64,000 nt of DNA from Massospora cicadina. Lineage: Eukaryota > Entomophthoromycota > Entomophthoromycetes > Entomophthorales > Entomophthoraceae. Below, one piece after another: positions 11,618 to 22,199 of this stretch. The notes under the pieces are model-generated. The model saw only the letters and a list, made by a program, of their open reading frames with translations, had not been told where the DNA came from and ran no database searches. The number at the start of each line of letters is the position of its first letter. Position 1 is the stretch's first letter. The translations under genes and the position numbers were made by a program. The stretch spans positions 89,712-153,711 of the forward strand of contig JAKSZP010013314.1 in the NCBI GenBank assembly GCA_022478985.1, read 5' to 3'.

Positions 11618-11638
11618 GGCCCCCTGTAGTGAGCATCA
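11618..11638 (-). promoter_or_regulatory. Element C primer-binding site
   Basis: The minus strand next to the 5' LTR reads TGATGCTCACTACAGGGGG; the family form is TGGTGCTCACTACAGGG, shared with B, D and J. A site of this kind pairs with the 3' end of a tRNA. The implied tRNA end is ...GTAGTGAGCACCA, and I could not assign the isoacceptor. Confidence 0.75.
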
Positions 11639-11639
11639 A

Positions 11640-12115
11640 AGTTGATTCTTGGCGTATAGGCTTGATTCCACCAAGTCAGTTTGAACAGGGTATTAGCCAC
11701 TGAGCAACCAAATTGGATAGTATGAAGATCGCCGACTTTCTAATAAAACTCAATAATCTATATATGAAGCTATCACCCCTTATTTCGACCTTTATTTAAT
11801 ATAAATTGCAGACTTATCTGCAACCACTTTTTCACGTGGAAAAGACCTCCTCACAATCCTCCCTGTGACTCTTTATATCTTGGTTCCCCAGGATAATTGC
11901 ATCCTTGGATTGGTAGTTTTCTATTCATCTTCCCTTTTCTAGAAGCTCTCATTCATTTCAAAAAAGGCATAAAACCCCTCAATTCACCTAATAGTCATCA
12001 TTTTGATCAATTATAATTTGTATACCCTTTTCCATAAATCTCAAACTCATCTCAATACTCCCTCCAATCTGCCGGTATAGGTAGCATATCATCCAGTCAT
12101 ATCAACTTCCCAACA
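11640..12115 (-). repeat. Element C 5' LTR (right copy)
   Basis: It matches 4783-5255 over its whole length, with about the same size (476 against 473). The first base is A instead of the T of TGTTG. It ends CAACA at 12115 and is followed by the CCATG duplication. Being upstream of gag on the minus strand, it would drive transcription. Confidence 0.9.
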
Positions 12116-12120
12116 CCATG
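12116..12120. repeat. Target-site duplication of element C, right copy (CCATG)
   Basis: This is the exact repeat of 4778-4782. Removing 4783-12120 joins the two halves of B's RNase H in the same strand and order. Confidence 0.9.
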
Positions 12121-13300
12121 TAAATTTCGCTCATGACTTTTTCAGACTTCTGATGAAATAAGATATGGGTGCTCCACCCCCTCATTCCCGTGAGATAGTA
12201 CAGCCCTGATGGCATAAAGGGATGAATCCATATGAATGATGAACTACTTCTCAAAGTTTGGTTATTGTAATACCATGGTACTAATAAACGCCATCCAGAG
12301 TGTGTCAAAAGAACATTGCCATCGTTACATCCATTAAAAAGTCACAACCTTCTATAGAAGCTCGAAAAGTGGGGCCCTGATACTAACAAATGTGAGAATG
12401 AAATGTCAGTAGTATCTGACCATGCCTAGAAACAACTGAATGTGCTCTTTGTATTTGGTCAAGCCATCTTGCAGATGGCTTCTATCTTAGCCAATTGCAG
12501 CCTAAGTCCATTTGAGTTTATGACTCAAGATACTTTAGTTGCTCTTTAAAGAAATGGCATTTACGTAATTAATTTTTATTAGCCTTGGTGAGCTGATGGA
12601 ACGCCTCCTCCAGATTATCCTGATGCTTAAAAAACAACTTCAAGAAAACGTTAATAGTTTTTAGGGAGACAAGGATGTATGACAACTTCAAATTACCTAG
12701 AATAGTATCCAAGACTATTGTAATATAGCCAGGGCGTTGCATACCCTTGTTGCTTATGAGTGGGCTGGAATAACCCTTTGGAAGTGATCATGGACCACTT
12801 CTCTTGTTCCGCTGCTGGAAACTCGATTTTCAATAACCTGATATCAAGTCCATGGCCAAAAAATAGTGAGCACCGCCTAACTGACTGATGCATCATTGAT
12901 TTGTGGCAGTGGGTACAAATCTTTCTTGGTGATGCTGTTCAGCTTCTGGTAATTGATCACTACCCAGCTGTTAACATCTTTATTCTTAATGGATAATATG
13001 GCTGAAGCTCAGGAACACTTGGAGGGCTCCAGAATTTCCTGCTTCAGCAGTTTCTTTATTTAAATAAACGCTGCCGCCTCCGCAATCCTTAAACAGCTAA
13101 TAGGCTGGGATTGAATAGGGAGGTAATCTCCTGTGTCTACCCTATGAACCTCCACGAGTGCATCCCAAATCATGATTATTGGCCGCGAAAATTACCATAT
13201 AAATCTCAAATAAAGCCAGGACTAGATTTTATTGCTCTTCTTATAAGATCGCCAAGGCTTTTCATGAAACCACTGTCATTACGCCAAGGATTTGTTCAGC
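12121..13300 (-). pseudogene. Element B: reverse transcriptase and upstream part of RNase H
   Basis: The frame at 12693-12896 reads LDIRLLKIEFPAAEQEKWSM and TSKGLFQPTH, the palm block around the first catalytic aspartate. Near 12630-12670 the expected CILVYLDDINVFL of C reads ILVSLKTINVFL, so the catalytic aspartate pair is replaced. The segment at 12121-12300 reads APISYFIRSLKKS in the SKxLxxxExNY region of RNase H and then stops where C was inserted. The gene continues at 4777 and downward. It is clearly inactive. Confidence 0.8.
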
Positions 13301-13369
13301 GGGGAGCCCAAACTCATCCAGTGACCCAAATTTACAAACTGTAATACTTTGTTGAAAAGGGTCAGGTGT

Positions 13370-13640
13370 AGGTAAGCCACCACCTTATGTCAGAGAACCC
13401 TCAACTGCCCTCTCTTCATATTGGCTAACAGCACTTTGACTTCCCCTTGTCCATTTAATAAATTTACCCAAGGCCACGTGGGATTTAGGACCAGATTGTT
13501 ATAGGGCCTCAGGACCTCCCATTAAGCCCTTTTGGATTTTTTAACCTATAGTTCTGTCCCCAAGATAACTTGGTGGCCTAAGGGGATCATCTAGGCAGCT
13601 AAGAATCAATTTGGTAAACCCTGGTACTTATGTATTTGAT
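13370..13640 (-). pseudogene. Element B: dUTPase-like domain, decayed
   Basis: In one minus-strand frame with two stops the region reads GHQVILGTEL, then a segment aligned to VPKGLYG of C, then LLNGQGEVKVLLANMKRGQL and HKVVAYLHL. These match the C domain GHQCIVGTEL ... VIVLLVNL ... HQVVAYLHL at the same place between protease and RT. Two separately inserted elements keeping the block shows that it belongs to the family and is not a chance frame. Confidence 0.55.
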
Positions 13641-13699
13641 GAGGGAGGACCCTCGTCTTATTCTTTAAATACTGATAGTGGACAGAGATTACTCCATCA

Positions 13700-14110
13700 C
13701 ATTACACAAGATTAGCCTCCCCCACACAGATGGAATCCTTAGGCATGCCACTTAAAGTGAAGTAAATTAGTAATTGTTTGAACCAGGATCTCAAATTGTC
13801 TCTTCTGCCATACCTACTACATCCTTAAAATGGCTCCAAAAAGCTGCTCCTATCAGCAGGTCATAGTTGTTATTCAGAAACACAATTGCCAGTGTGGAGA
13901 CAGTGATCAACCCACCTGCAGGGTAGCGCACTATACACTACTTAGAAATGGTGCGTTCTACCCCAGCGGTGCTGTAAACCATCTGATGCTCCACGTCAGG
14001 TTTCATTGCTGGGTTAGTTACCAATTTGGTTGATACAATGTTAACTTGGGCGCCCATATCTATAATGACATGAAATTTGGTTTTTGAAACAATAATATCA
14101 TAATTTGTGT
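13700..14110 (-). pseudogene. Element B: retropepsin-type protease
   Basis: The minus strand gives VIIDMGAQVNIVSTKLVTN at about 14020-14080, parallel to C's IIDMGAIVNIVS. About 60 codons on, NNNYDLLIGAAFWSHF (about 13815-13865) is the LIG block. As in C, the active site carries DMGA, so this substitution is shared by the family and is not a recent mutation in one copy. Confidence 0.72.
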
Positions 14111-14139
14111 ACTCCATATTAAAAGATCTTTAAGTATTT

Positions 14140-15840
14140 AATTCGTGAATATCCAGAGAATCGTTTTTCTCAAGGATCGCCTAATACCCACTCCTGCCTT
14201 TGAGTATTTCTTGATAATGAATTCTATTGGGATCACGACGTTCACCCTTCTAATGAGGGCGCATCAAAGTGTAGTTGAGGTTATTCAGACAAGGCGTGCT
14301 GCAAAATCTGACATGCATAAGGCTTTGGTATCCATTTATAGCTCTCCTCCACCACAGCCTGTTTGATGTGCAAACAGTTCATCATGTGTAAGTCATTCGC
14401 AGGTTGTTGATAGAGCAAATCAACTGTGGGATAGCAAGGTCCAGCGGAAAGCGTCTCATTGCATTTGATGGGACAATTGAAATCAAACCAGCATAAGTAG
14501 AGAGTCCCATCTCTACTCCGCTTAATCTTTTCCCTGACCTAATCAGTTTGACTCTGTGACATGCACATGCCAGTTAGTGAAGCAATTCAAGTACATGGCT
14601 AATGCGACCAAATAACACATTACTCCAGAGGCATCCTATCATAAATATTCTGGAATGGATCAGGCCAAGGGTTTTACAATGTACAAGGATTAAACGGCGG
14701 ATTATAGGTCAATTGTGGGGAGCCTCTTGAGCGAAGAGCTCCAGTGGAATCCATAAAAAGTTTCAGCTCTTAATTAGGCAGACTGAATGTAGTGGATAGT
14801 CAACACATGTAATTAATTATTTTAAACAAGGAGATAACCCTTGCAGAACTAAAGCTATCGTTAAACAGCTCACAAAGCAATTTCACTGCTATGGTCATGG
14901 CGACTCCAACATTGGCCTCAGCCATCATTCCCGCCCTGATTAAAACGTGTGCTTTGACAGTAAACCAATCTGTAAACTGTAGAAAGGTCTCATTATGCTG
15001 AAACTTAATGGTCAGGAAGTCCACTTTCGTCACGCCATTTTTTCTAACCCACTGAGAATTGGAGCACAGTATCTTTGACCTAATTGTAGGTCATGAAGCT
15101 ATCCACCAGGTAACAAGTGACCTGGTTGACGCTTTTGACATCCAGGGTGGAGATCTGCAATTTTGCTTTATATCACTATGAAGAGCCCTTCACCGTGAAC
15201 TTAAACAATTTGAAGAACCCACACATGTTTCCATCTGAATTGAACAGGAGCAACTTATTGATGCACACCTCTCATGATGCATAACTCAGAGATCAGCAAG
15301 GAGCTGACACAGAAGGGGAATCAGAACTCGGATTATCTGCTAATACGGGTGTGGCCAGGGCTTTCTTAGTCAAAAGCACCATGAACAAATGAGGACCCTC
15401 TTCTGACAAGATGGAATCATTTTCTGAGTTACTATCTTGCAGATAAGGACTTCTACTTCCTGTTGAATGATGAAACGCTCCTCATACTCACCATTGGCGC
15501 TCCTTTGTCACATCACCCCAATTCTTTGCAGTCATCTTCTTGGTGGTCACTGATTCTGTATTGAGTATTACAGTAGGAAGGTCCCTTATCCAGTCATTGA
15601 TCGACACAATGCACCAATTGACCAAGCTACAGAGGTGGTCAGGTAATAACTCGTTCTGCAGCTTAAGGTTACAGAGTTTCCCCAGACAATTCTGCAATAT
15701 GATACACCAAAATCTTCTGTTACAACTTAACTCAATGTTGGTTTGACACACAGTGTCCAGGGAAAGCTTTATCTAAGCATACTGTGACAACTCAATAGAC
15801 TAATGCGGTGCATCACCAGCTTTAGATATATCTGTCATTG
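14140..15840 (-). pseudogene. Element B: gag region, decayed
   Basis: The frame 14800-15033 (TKVDFLTIKFQHNETFLQFTD ... MAEANVGVAMTIAVKLLCEL) matches the capsid-like part of C's gag in order and content. The zinc knuckle expected near 14600 is not intact. The rest (15050-15840) has only short frames on the minus strand. The region 14140-14560 corresponds to the gag-protease junction. Confidence 0.6.
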
Positions 15841-15879
15841 GTGCAGGCAGGTGAACAAGCTTAGATGGATGAATCAGTG

Positions 15880-15899
15880 GGTCCCTGTAGTGAGCACTA
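15880..15899 (-). promoter_or_regulatory. Element B primer-binding site
   Basis: The minus strand reads TAGTGCTCACTACAGGGACC beside the 5' LTR, one base different from the family form TGGTGCTCACTACAGG at its second position. Confidence 0.75.
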
Positions 15900-15900
15900 C

Positions 15901-16338
15901 TATTATATAATTTGGCAAAACATATATGATCTGCTGAAAGTTGTACAGGAGTTAACACCCACTGATACAATAGGAGAGTGATATGATCGCCGTCCCTCAA
16001 ATATTACTTATAAATTTAATAAATGGAGACTAAGATCTTCAGAGACCACAATTTTCATTACTTGGTAGAATTCTTCTACCATTAATCCTTCAATATATTT
16101 TTGACTACAGAATTGCTCTGCAGCTACCAACTAAAAAACTTCCTCTTTTCCCTTCGTTTTTCATCTTATAACCATCGTTTTAGGCCACTCTCTGACTTGG
16201 TTTTTCAGATTACTTAGCGTCGACTCATCTTGCATCATGGTAAGCTATAAAATATTATAAACCTAATTCTGGCAGACAACTGCTTATCCACCATCAATAT
16301 TCTAGGCTTATCGTCTAGTCATATCAAATTTTCTGACA
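15901..16338 (-). repeat. Element B 5' LTR (right copy)
   Basis: It is similar to 1506-2022 throughout but shorter (438 bases). One gap corresponds to about 60 bases of the left copy near 1795-1860. It starts TATTA (from TGTTG) and ends TCTGACA. Confidence 0.85.
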
Positions 16339-16974
16339 AGAACACTTTGGAAAAGCTGAGGCAGATTATATTTGTGAATAATGGGAAACTGTAAAAGAGT
16401 ATTAATGAAAAACTTTTTTCCTAAGCCTAATGAACGGACTGACTTGATTATTGCAGCCCATAAGGCAGTGGAGCATGGGTAATATATGTAAATGCTTTAA
16501 ATATTGTGATCCCATTATCATTAGAAATTCTTGATTTTCAAATATTTACAATACTATCAATGACTACCAAGAAGGACAAGCTGAAGCGCCCTATTGGAAG
16601 GCCACATCCTATAAAATGGTTTAACCCCATTTTACCCGGTACCCCTTCTCTATTTAAATTGTGGGCCCCTTACCTTATAGTTTTTGGGCAATTCAACTAT
16701 ATAATTGTGGCCATTGATTACCTCACTAAATGGGTGGATGCCAAAGCAGTTAAAGACCTGGGAACCACGAAAACAGCTAAGTTTATTTGAACCATTCTTA
16801 TTGGCATGATTGCCCTCAGTAATATGGTTAATGGGGTATTTTTCTATTTTTTATTTTTTAGCTTTTTGACTTGATGGTTATAAAATGGTCATTACTATGA
16901 CCTAACACCATGAGACCAAAGTCACTATCAAAAGAGTTTAGTGTACACTTGTTGGTATTTTATATAAGTTAAGT
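16339..16974 (+). pseudogene. Element A: integrase, middle part
   Basis: Immediately right of element B the plus strand resumes pol. The frame 16506-16790 contains NYIIVAIDYLTKWVDAKA and KDLGTTKTAKFI, a very typical Gypsy integrase core around the first catalytic aspartate (AID). Upstream, frames with HFGKAEADYI and IAAHKAVEHG belong to the RNase H-integrase linker. It breaks off at 16975, where D was inserted, and the following block appears after 24303. Confidence 0.8.
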
Positions 16975-16979
16975 ACAAG
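16975..16979. repeat. Target-site duplication of element D, left copy (ACAAG)
   Basis: ACAAG directly precedes D's left LTR and is repeated exactly at 24304-24308. Confidence 0.9.
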
Positions 16980-17702
16980 TATGAGAATTCAGCCTTTTTT
17001 GTTGCTCTCTGGTGCGTTTTCACCTGAATTATCACAATAAATTACAGGAGAATTAGTTTCTCAACTTTGGGATAAATATATTTGTAAGTGTTAATTGACA
17101 CTTCTAATTAAACTAAATATAAAAAATAAACGTTAAAGATTTTATATTGTATAAAACTTTATTAGTCACATGGGGGTTAAAATGTGAGCCTTATTAATAT
17201 CTCAGTGTTTAGAATTTAATTGTGCCAAGGCTTAAAGTTTGGATTGGGCTATGCATGTCCAAATTAGGAAATATGATGAGTCAACTTATTGGCTCTCTTG
17301 AGACTCGCCTCACTTGATGCAACAGCCAAATGGAGGGCAATGGCAGTTAAGATAAATTCGTGAGGTAAGGTGTTAATATATTTTACCCAACATTGGGTGG
17401 GAAAATATTTGAATCACGTGGGACACCCTCCACCCTATAAAAAGGGATGGTCCCTACAGTGTAGGTTAAACTAAATAAGTTGTAAGATGGGGAGGAACCT
17501 CTGAATGGCTTCCTTGATTCCGCTGACAATTTTGGAGTAATACTGCTACACAAACTCATGCTATTTGCCCTAGAAGTATATGTAAAGTATTACCCTATTT
17601 GAGGGGTTCCACCAAGAATTAACCAAGGTCTTTTGACCAATTTTATTATTATTTTCATCCAAAATGCTCTTCTCACAATATTGGACTTGCAATTGTCTGA
17701 CA
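16980..17702 (-). repeat. Element D 3' LTR (left copy, no SINE)
   Basis: It matches 23440-24303 in long blocks such as GGAGAATTAGTTTCTCA, GGCTATGCATGTC and GAGACTCGCCTC. It ends GTCTGACA. A TATA-like CTATAAAAAGGG is present on the plus strand near 17436, opposite to the coding direction, and is also present in the other copy. Confidence 0.92.
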
Positions 17703-17719
17703 TTACCCACTTCAAGAGT
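17703..17719 (-). promoter_or_regulatory. Element D polypurine tract
   Basis: The minus strand reads CTTGAAGTGGGTAA directly before the LTR start TGTCAGACAA. Confidence 0.8.
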
Positions 17720-19640
17720 GTTAGTGGGATGAATAAAGGTGTAATAATCAGCCATGGACTTGGTTGATGGTAACTCCAGAAGCAAAGGATTTGATGGATT
17801 ATTCAACCCTCATTTATATGTGACTACTGTGACGGTTAAAGCTTTTCCTCAACATCACATTGCCCTGATCTTTGATAAGACAGGACAAGATGGTGTGGAA
17901 GAAGGAGGGGTTGAGAGAGCATTGGTATTGGCTATTCCTCAGGTTGGGAACGATACTGGGGAAGGACGGCTGTTAGAACTTTTGTCAGGCCTGGGTCAAA
18001 ACAGATGGATTTAAGTGGGTGATTTCTAGGTTAAAGGTGGATTTGAATCAAAACTGGATTGGATTTTGGGGGTTGTGGCTCAGCCACTAAGAAAATCAAT
18101 CAGGCCTAGAATGATTGTGGTTTGCTTACAGCATATTTCAAAAACAGAGTGTCAGGCATTTTTGAATGAGCCTAATCTATTCTTGCAGCAGAGCGCTATA
18201 AGGGAAGGGACAAGAGAATGGAAGGTTCTTTAGTTCCGTTTTCTATAGCTTTCCTTAAAATAAATCAAATAAAGCCGTTCTTGAGACTTATTTATTTTTA
18301 TTGTTGTCTTCTGAGGTTTACATTGTAATATTTAGTCTAACAACGGCCATGTTTGCTTATACAAACAAGAGATAGACTTTGAGAGTGAGTTTAGGAAGGC
18401 TATTGCCTCCCTATACACCTTGTCTTGAAGTCAGGGCATGTTGCTTGGGGTAAGCATACTCGCAACTGACCTCCAAGGGGTGTTTATCCATGGCGCCTGT
18501 ACCACATGTACCAGAAGAATGGTCTCAGAGACCTTTTCCGCCCTTTGGTCGTTGACTTGGGTGCTGCATCCCAATTCATTTGTAGCTCACTGGAAGGAGA
18601 CAGTGCGTTACAACTACAAATTGCCCCACCCAGATAGACCTGAGCTTATCACTCCTAGGATGATCCAATTGTGGTAATAAAGTACCAAGTCTAATACTTG
18701 GAAGGACTGAAGTGGGGCTCAGTTCTCATTAGCAGCTTAAACTTCTTTAGTGATAAGTCTTTACCAAGTTAGTCATAGCCTCAGACTGTAATTGGATGAT
18801 GTGCTGGGCCACTTTTTCATGGCTTATTCAGGGCCAGTCCTCTCAGAGAAGACATCTTTGGCTAATAAAGCTGCCACCCTGGCTCTCGCCTATATAACAC
18901 ATGGAAAGGGGACATTTTAAGGATACGATGGTAGATAATATGATAGGCCATGAACGTGATAAATAAGTAGGGGTCCCAGGGGAGAGGGTCTGAACTGGCC
19001 ATTTTCCGGAGAATAAAGACCAGGGTTCCATTAATTCTTTCTATGGCACCATTCGGTGGATGGGTTATATGGGGCCAATAAAGAGTTTTTGTGTCGCCAT
19101 GGAGGTGGCAAGGAGCTTTACCACTCCAGAAGTGAAGTTTTCCCATTGTCACAAAAGAGGACCTGGGGACAACCATGCCGTGTGAAGATATATTGATGCA
19201 ATAAAAATAGCCGTGGCTTTGGCAGTCTGAGCGGTGAGAGCCACAGTTTCAACCCATTTGGTGAAATGATCAATCCCAACCAAAATTAACGATTGCCACC
19301 AGTGGTATGAGGTAGAGGACCTACCACGCCTAAACTATGGTGTGGAAGTGTTGTTGGGGCATAGTAAGTTAGTATTGATATTATGTCTTGAAACTGGATT
19401 TCTTATTACAGGATAGACAGGCATCCAGAGCTTCAGCTATAGTCTCCATGATGCCCTCCCAGTTAACCTCTCTTTAAGCAACTCATTGGTTTTTTGGACT
19501 CTGCCATGGCCCATGATAGTGTGAGACTCCATGATAACAGGTACTCGCTCTGAAAGCCGTATATAAGGCAATCTTTTACTCTGACTTTTTATATAAATTC
19601 CCGATCTACACCTTAGTGTTGTGGGAGTGTCAACTAACAT
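17720..19640 (-). pseudogene. Element D: Gypsy integrase
   Basis: The zinc domain lies at 19390-19530: HTIMGHGRVQKTNELL supplies the histidines and ALDACLSCNKKS the CxxC. The core reads LVGIDHFTKWVETVALTA near 19230-19290, with the first catalytic aspartate. The second aspartate block is degraded (QWENFTSG). The glutamate block HPPNGAIERINGTLVFILRK is preserved in the open frame 18862-19176. The C-terminal extension to 17720 has no recognisable chromodomain. Confidence 0.82.
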
Positions 19641-19899
19641 CTTCTGCCTTGATTTGCCTTCATCACCTCACGCGTCAGGAGTCATCAGGAAGTCATGTAA
19701 CTTCTTGGCTTCACTATTGTCTAAGAGAAGGATGGGTTTCAATGTCACCCATCTATGTTCATGTGGCAAGTTTCCGCCCACTGCTCAATTGTCATAGCAT
19801 AATTCTGGAGCCTCAATTTCCAGTGAGCCAACCTTCTCATGGGATCTTTCATACTCTGCAACAACTTCAAGAGTCTTAGTTGTTAACAACTTTGAAGGA

Positions 19900-20960
19900 A
19901 GTCCCATATAGGAAAGGGCGATAGTACTTTACGGAAAGAAAGACAGCCAGGCACTACTTCTCAGTGACACTGTAGTTGCGTTCAGCTTTGGGGAGCGTCT
20001 TGCTGAAGTAGGACACGGGATTGACCCCATTCTCACCCAATTGAGCCAATATGGCTCCAACAGCATAGTCAGAGGCATCTGTGAACAACATAAAAGGCTT
20101 GCTATAGTCAGGGTGGCAGAGGATCAGCCTTTGTTGAAGCAACTTATTCAGGGTCTCAAAGGTGGCTTTTTGTTCAGCGCCCCAATGGAACGGAGTGTTC
20201 TTAGCTAAGAGATGTATGAGGGGCTCACTAGTATGTGAAAACTTGAGGATGAATTGATGGTAATGCCCCATCACGTCCAGGAATACCTGTATGTCACGAA
20301 GGGTTTTGGGTGCAGGAATTTTAGTTATCGCTTCCATCTTGTCTTGGAGGGGTTGAATCCAATTTTGATAGATAGCGTTCCAGAGGAAATTCAGCCTCTT
20401 CTTGAAAAAAGTACACTTGGAGGGCTTAATCTTGATGTTAGATGCCCACAACCTTTAAAACACTTCATTTAGGTGTGTTAGGTGCTCGTTGAAGGTCATA
20501 AAGAAAGCTGTGATGTCATCAAGATAGACAATCACAAAGCTCATCTTGAGATCCTGAAGAATATGATCCATTGCCCGCTAAAAAATGGCAGGCGCATTGC
20601 ATAACCCCTAGTTAATCAAGTGGATTAAAATAGGACACGCTATAGATAAGGGCACACTTCTCCTGATCCTGTGGATAAAAGGTCCTTCTGCCAATACCCA
20701 ATAGCCAAGTCCATTTCAGAAAAGAACTTTGATACAGAGTTAAACCAGAGCGTCGTCAATATAAGTATAGGGTAGCTGTCCTAGTTGGTAAGGTTGTTCA
20801 GCTTAAGATAGTCCATAACAAACCAATGACCTCCATTTTTCTTCTTTATAAGTAGAAGAGGGGATGACCAAGGACTTTGGGATAGCGCCAGCAACCCAGC
20901 ATCTTTCAGCTGTTTGAGCTCCGTCCGCATATGTATCTCTTCAACTTTTGATTTGTAATA
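19900..20960 (-). pseudogene. Element D: reverse transcriptase and RNase H
   Basis: The 165-codon open frame 19954-20451 carries the RT thumb and connection (KIKPSKCTFFKKRLNFL, PAPKTLRDIQVFLDVMGHYH) and the RNase H start LFTDASDYAVGAILAQ with the first catalytic aspartate. It continues to YFSKTLPKAERNYSVTEK. Upstream near 20500-20590 another frame reads FVIVYLDDITAFF, so the YLDD pair is intact. A stop separates the two frames, and further stops lie toward the fingers at 20600-20960. Confidence 0.88.
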
Positions 20961-20969
20961 AGGCTTGGA

Positions 20970-21700
20970 TCAGATGGGACGAGAATACCAACATCAATAG
21001 TGTGATACCAACCCATATGTGGCCATAGTCAGCATTGGAGGTGTAAAAAGATGTCAGTATTGTTCTTGAGTAGAGTGTGGACCTTGTCAAGCTCTGGAAG
21101 AGTTACATTATACATATGAATGGTAGGAAAAGTACATATTGACTGGTTGGTGGGTAAGCTCATATCTGCCATAGACCTAATACAGTGTACTTGCTTGATG
21201 GCCTCAATGGGTATCAGCAGGCCTCTTCAAATCACTTGGTGTTTTTTATGACCAGATCCTTTGGGGTAAGATTCCCCAGCAGAAGATTAATGGGTCGCTG
21301 TTAGGCTAGGTCTTATACTCTTGGCAATAATCTAGCTCTAAGAAGATAACACTTTCAATGCTGGTTAACTGCAATAATCAGTTGTTGGGGATTTATAGGG
21401 TAATCTAGTGTCAACTACCCTTTGTTCACCTTCCTTGATTACTACTTCTTTTGTTGCATAGGAAGGAATACTCTATAGAGCATTCACTGATTAAGGCAGC
21501 TTCTTTGTATTCCGCCCCACCAATGTATAGTGTAATGGTAAGGCTGAAGTGGGATACTCAATAGTGCAAACGTATCTTTTTTAAGCTCTTTATTGGTAAG
21601 AAATTGAGGAATCTCGTAGTTAAGTAGGGAAAGATAGCCCTACTTCAAGTTAATAACCCCTTAAAATTACTGCAAAACTGGGTACCAATGAGTAGATTTA
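20970..21700 (-). pseudogene. Element D: protease-RT linker, possible remnant of the dUTPase-like domain
   Basis: The block LLLGNLTPKDLVIKNTK followed in another frame by LLIPIEAIKQVHCI aligns loosely with the end of the domain in C (LLVNLQKKTITIQQHQVVAYLHLVPIKEVCHI). The N-terminal half is not recognisable. The most one can say is that D has a region of the right size and position. Confidence 0.35.
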
Positions 21701-22138
21701 GGGTATTGTTGGCCAAGGCAACCTCTGGGGCCAACAAGATGAGCTTAACAATCTGAATGGGCAGAGAAGAGTAGGCTCTGATGGCTTGAGTGTTGTTTTC
21801 CCTGCAGTACTAAACTCTTGTTTGTAGTTAAGATCATGGGGCAGCTCAATTTTTTAATGAGTTATTGACACAACGTTCACTGGGGACCCAGTGTAAAGGA
21901 TAGCCCTAACCCACATTCCATTAACAACGACCTCCACTTTGGTTAAAGTCCACCCAGAGTTGGTGGAAAGAGCGAGGACCTCCTTTAGATGGAGATTATA
22001 GGCAAGTAGTTTGGCAGCTTCAGGGTATTTTTCTTGAATAGTTTGCAGGGTATGGACACTCTGAGTGGATCGGATTAGTGTGGCAATGAGCTGGTCAGCA
22101 TCACTGGTAGTGTCAATAATCTCAAAGTCCCACAACAC
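21690..22138 (-). pseudogene. Element D: retropepsin-type protease with mutated active site
   Basis: The frame 21854-22138 ends VNGMWVRAILYTGSPVNVVS. The conserved active-site motif DTGS is YTGS here, so the catalytic aspartate is lost. NNTLNLLIGTQFCSNF near 21650-21700 is the C-terminal LIG block. The upstream part of the frame (about 60 residues, acidic) is the end of gag or a spacer. Confidence 0.75.
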
Positions 22139-22199
22139 TTGATGAAGCTAATTCTGACAGGGGATCCTAGTAATATCACTCTCTCCAGTTCAACCTGTC

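Larger units (their letters stand above)
4783..12115 (-). mobile_element. Ty3/Gypsy element C, complete structure (minus strand)
   Basis: This is a full-length but inactivated element of 7333 bases. It has LTRs of 473 and 476 bases (TGTTG...CAACA), exact CCATG target duplications, a primer-binding site next to the right LTR and a polypurine tract next to the left LTR. Coding domains in minus-strand order are gag with coiled coil, capsid-like region and one CCHC zinc knuckle, then protease, a dUTPase-like domain, RT, RNase H and integrase with a GPY/F-type end. I see no chromodomain. It sits inside the RNase H of B and is therefore younger than B. It is the best-preserved Gypsy element here and the best reference for the decayed ones. 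Confidence 0.92.
1506..16338 (-). mobile_element. Ty3/Gypsy element B (minus strand), interrupted by element C
   Basis: The element is bounded by two similar LTRs (1506-2022 and 15901-16338). On the minus strand its order is 5' LTR, primer-binding site, gag, protease, dUTPase-like domain, RT, RNase H, integrase, polypurine tract, 3' LTR. Element C (4783-12115) was inserted into its RNase H. B lies inside A, because A's pol resumes immediately to its right. The 5 bases flanking it (AGCAT left, AGAAC right) match only in part, so the target duplication has decayed or the ends are a base or two off. The internal region after removing C is about 6.5 kb and includes an extra insert at about 2080-3335. 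Confidence 0.85.
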
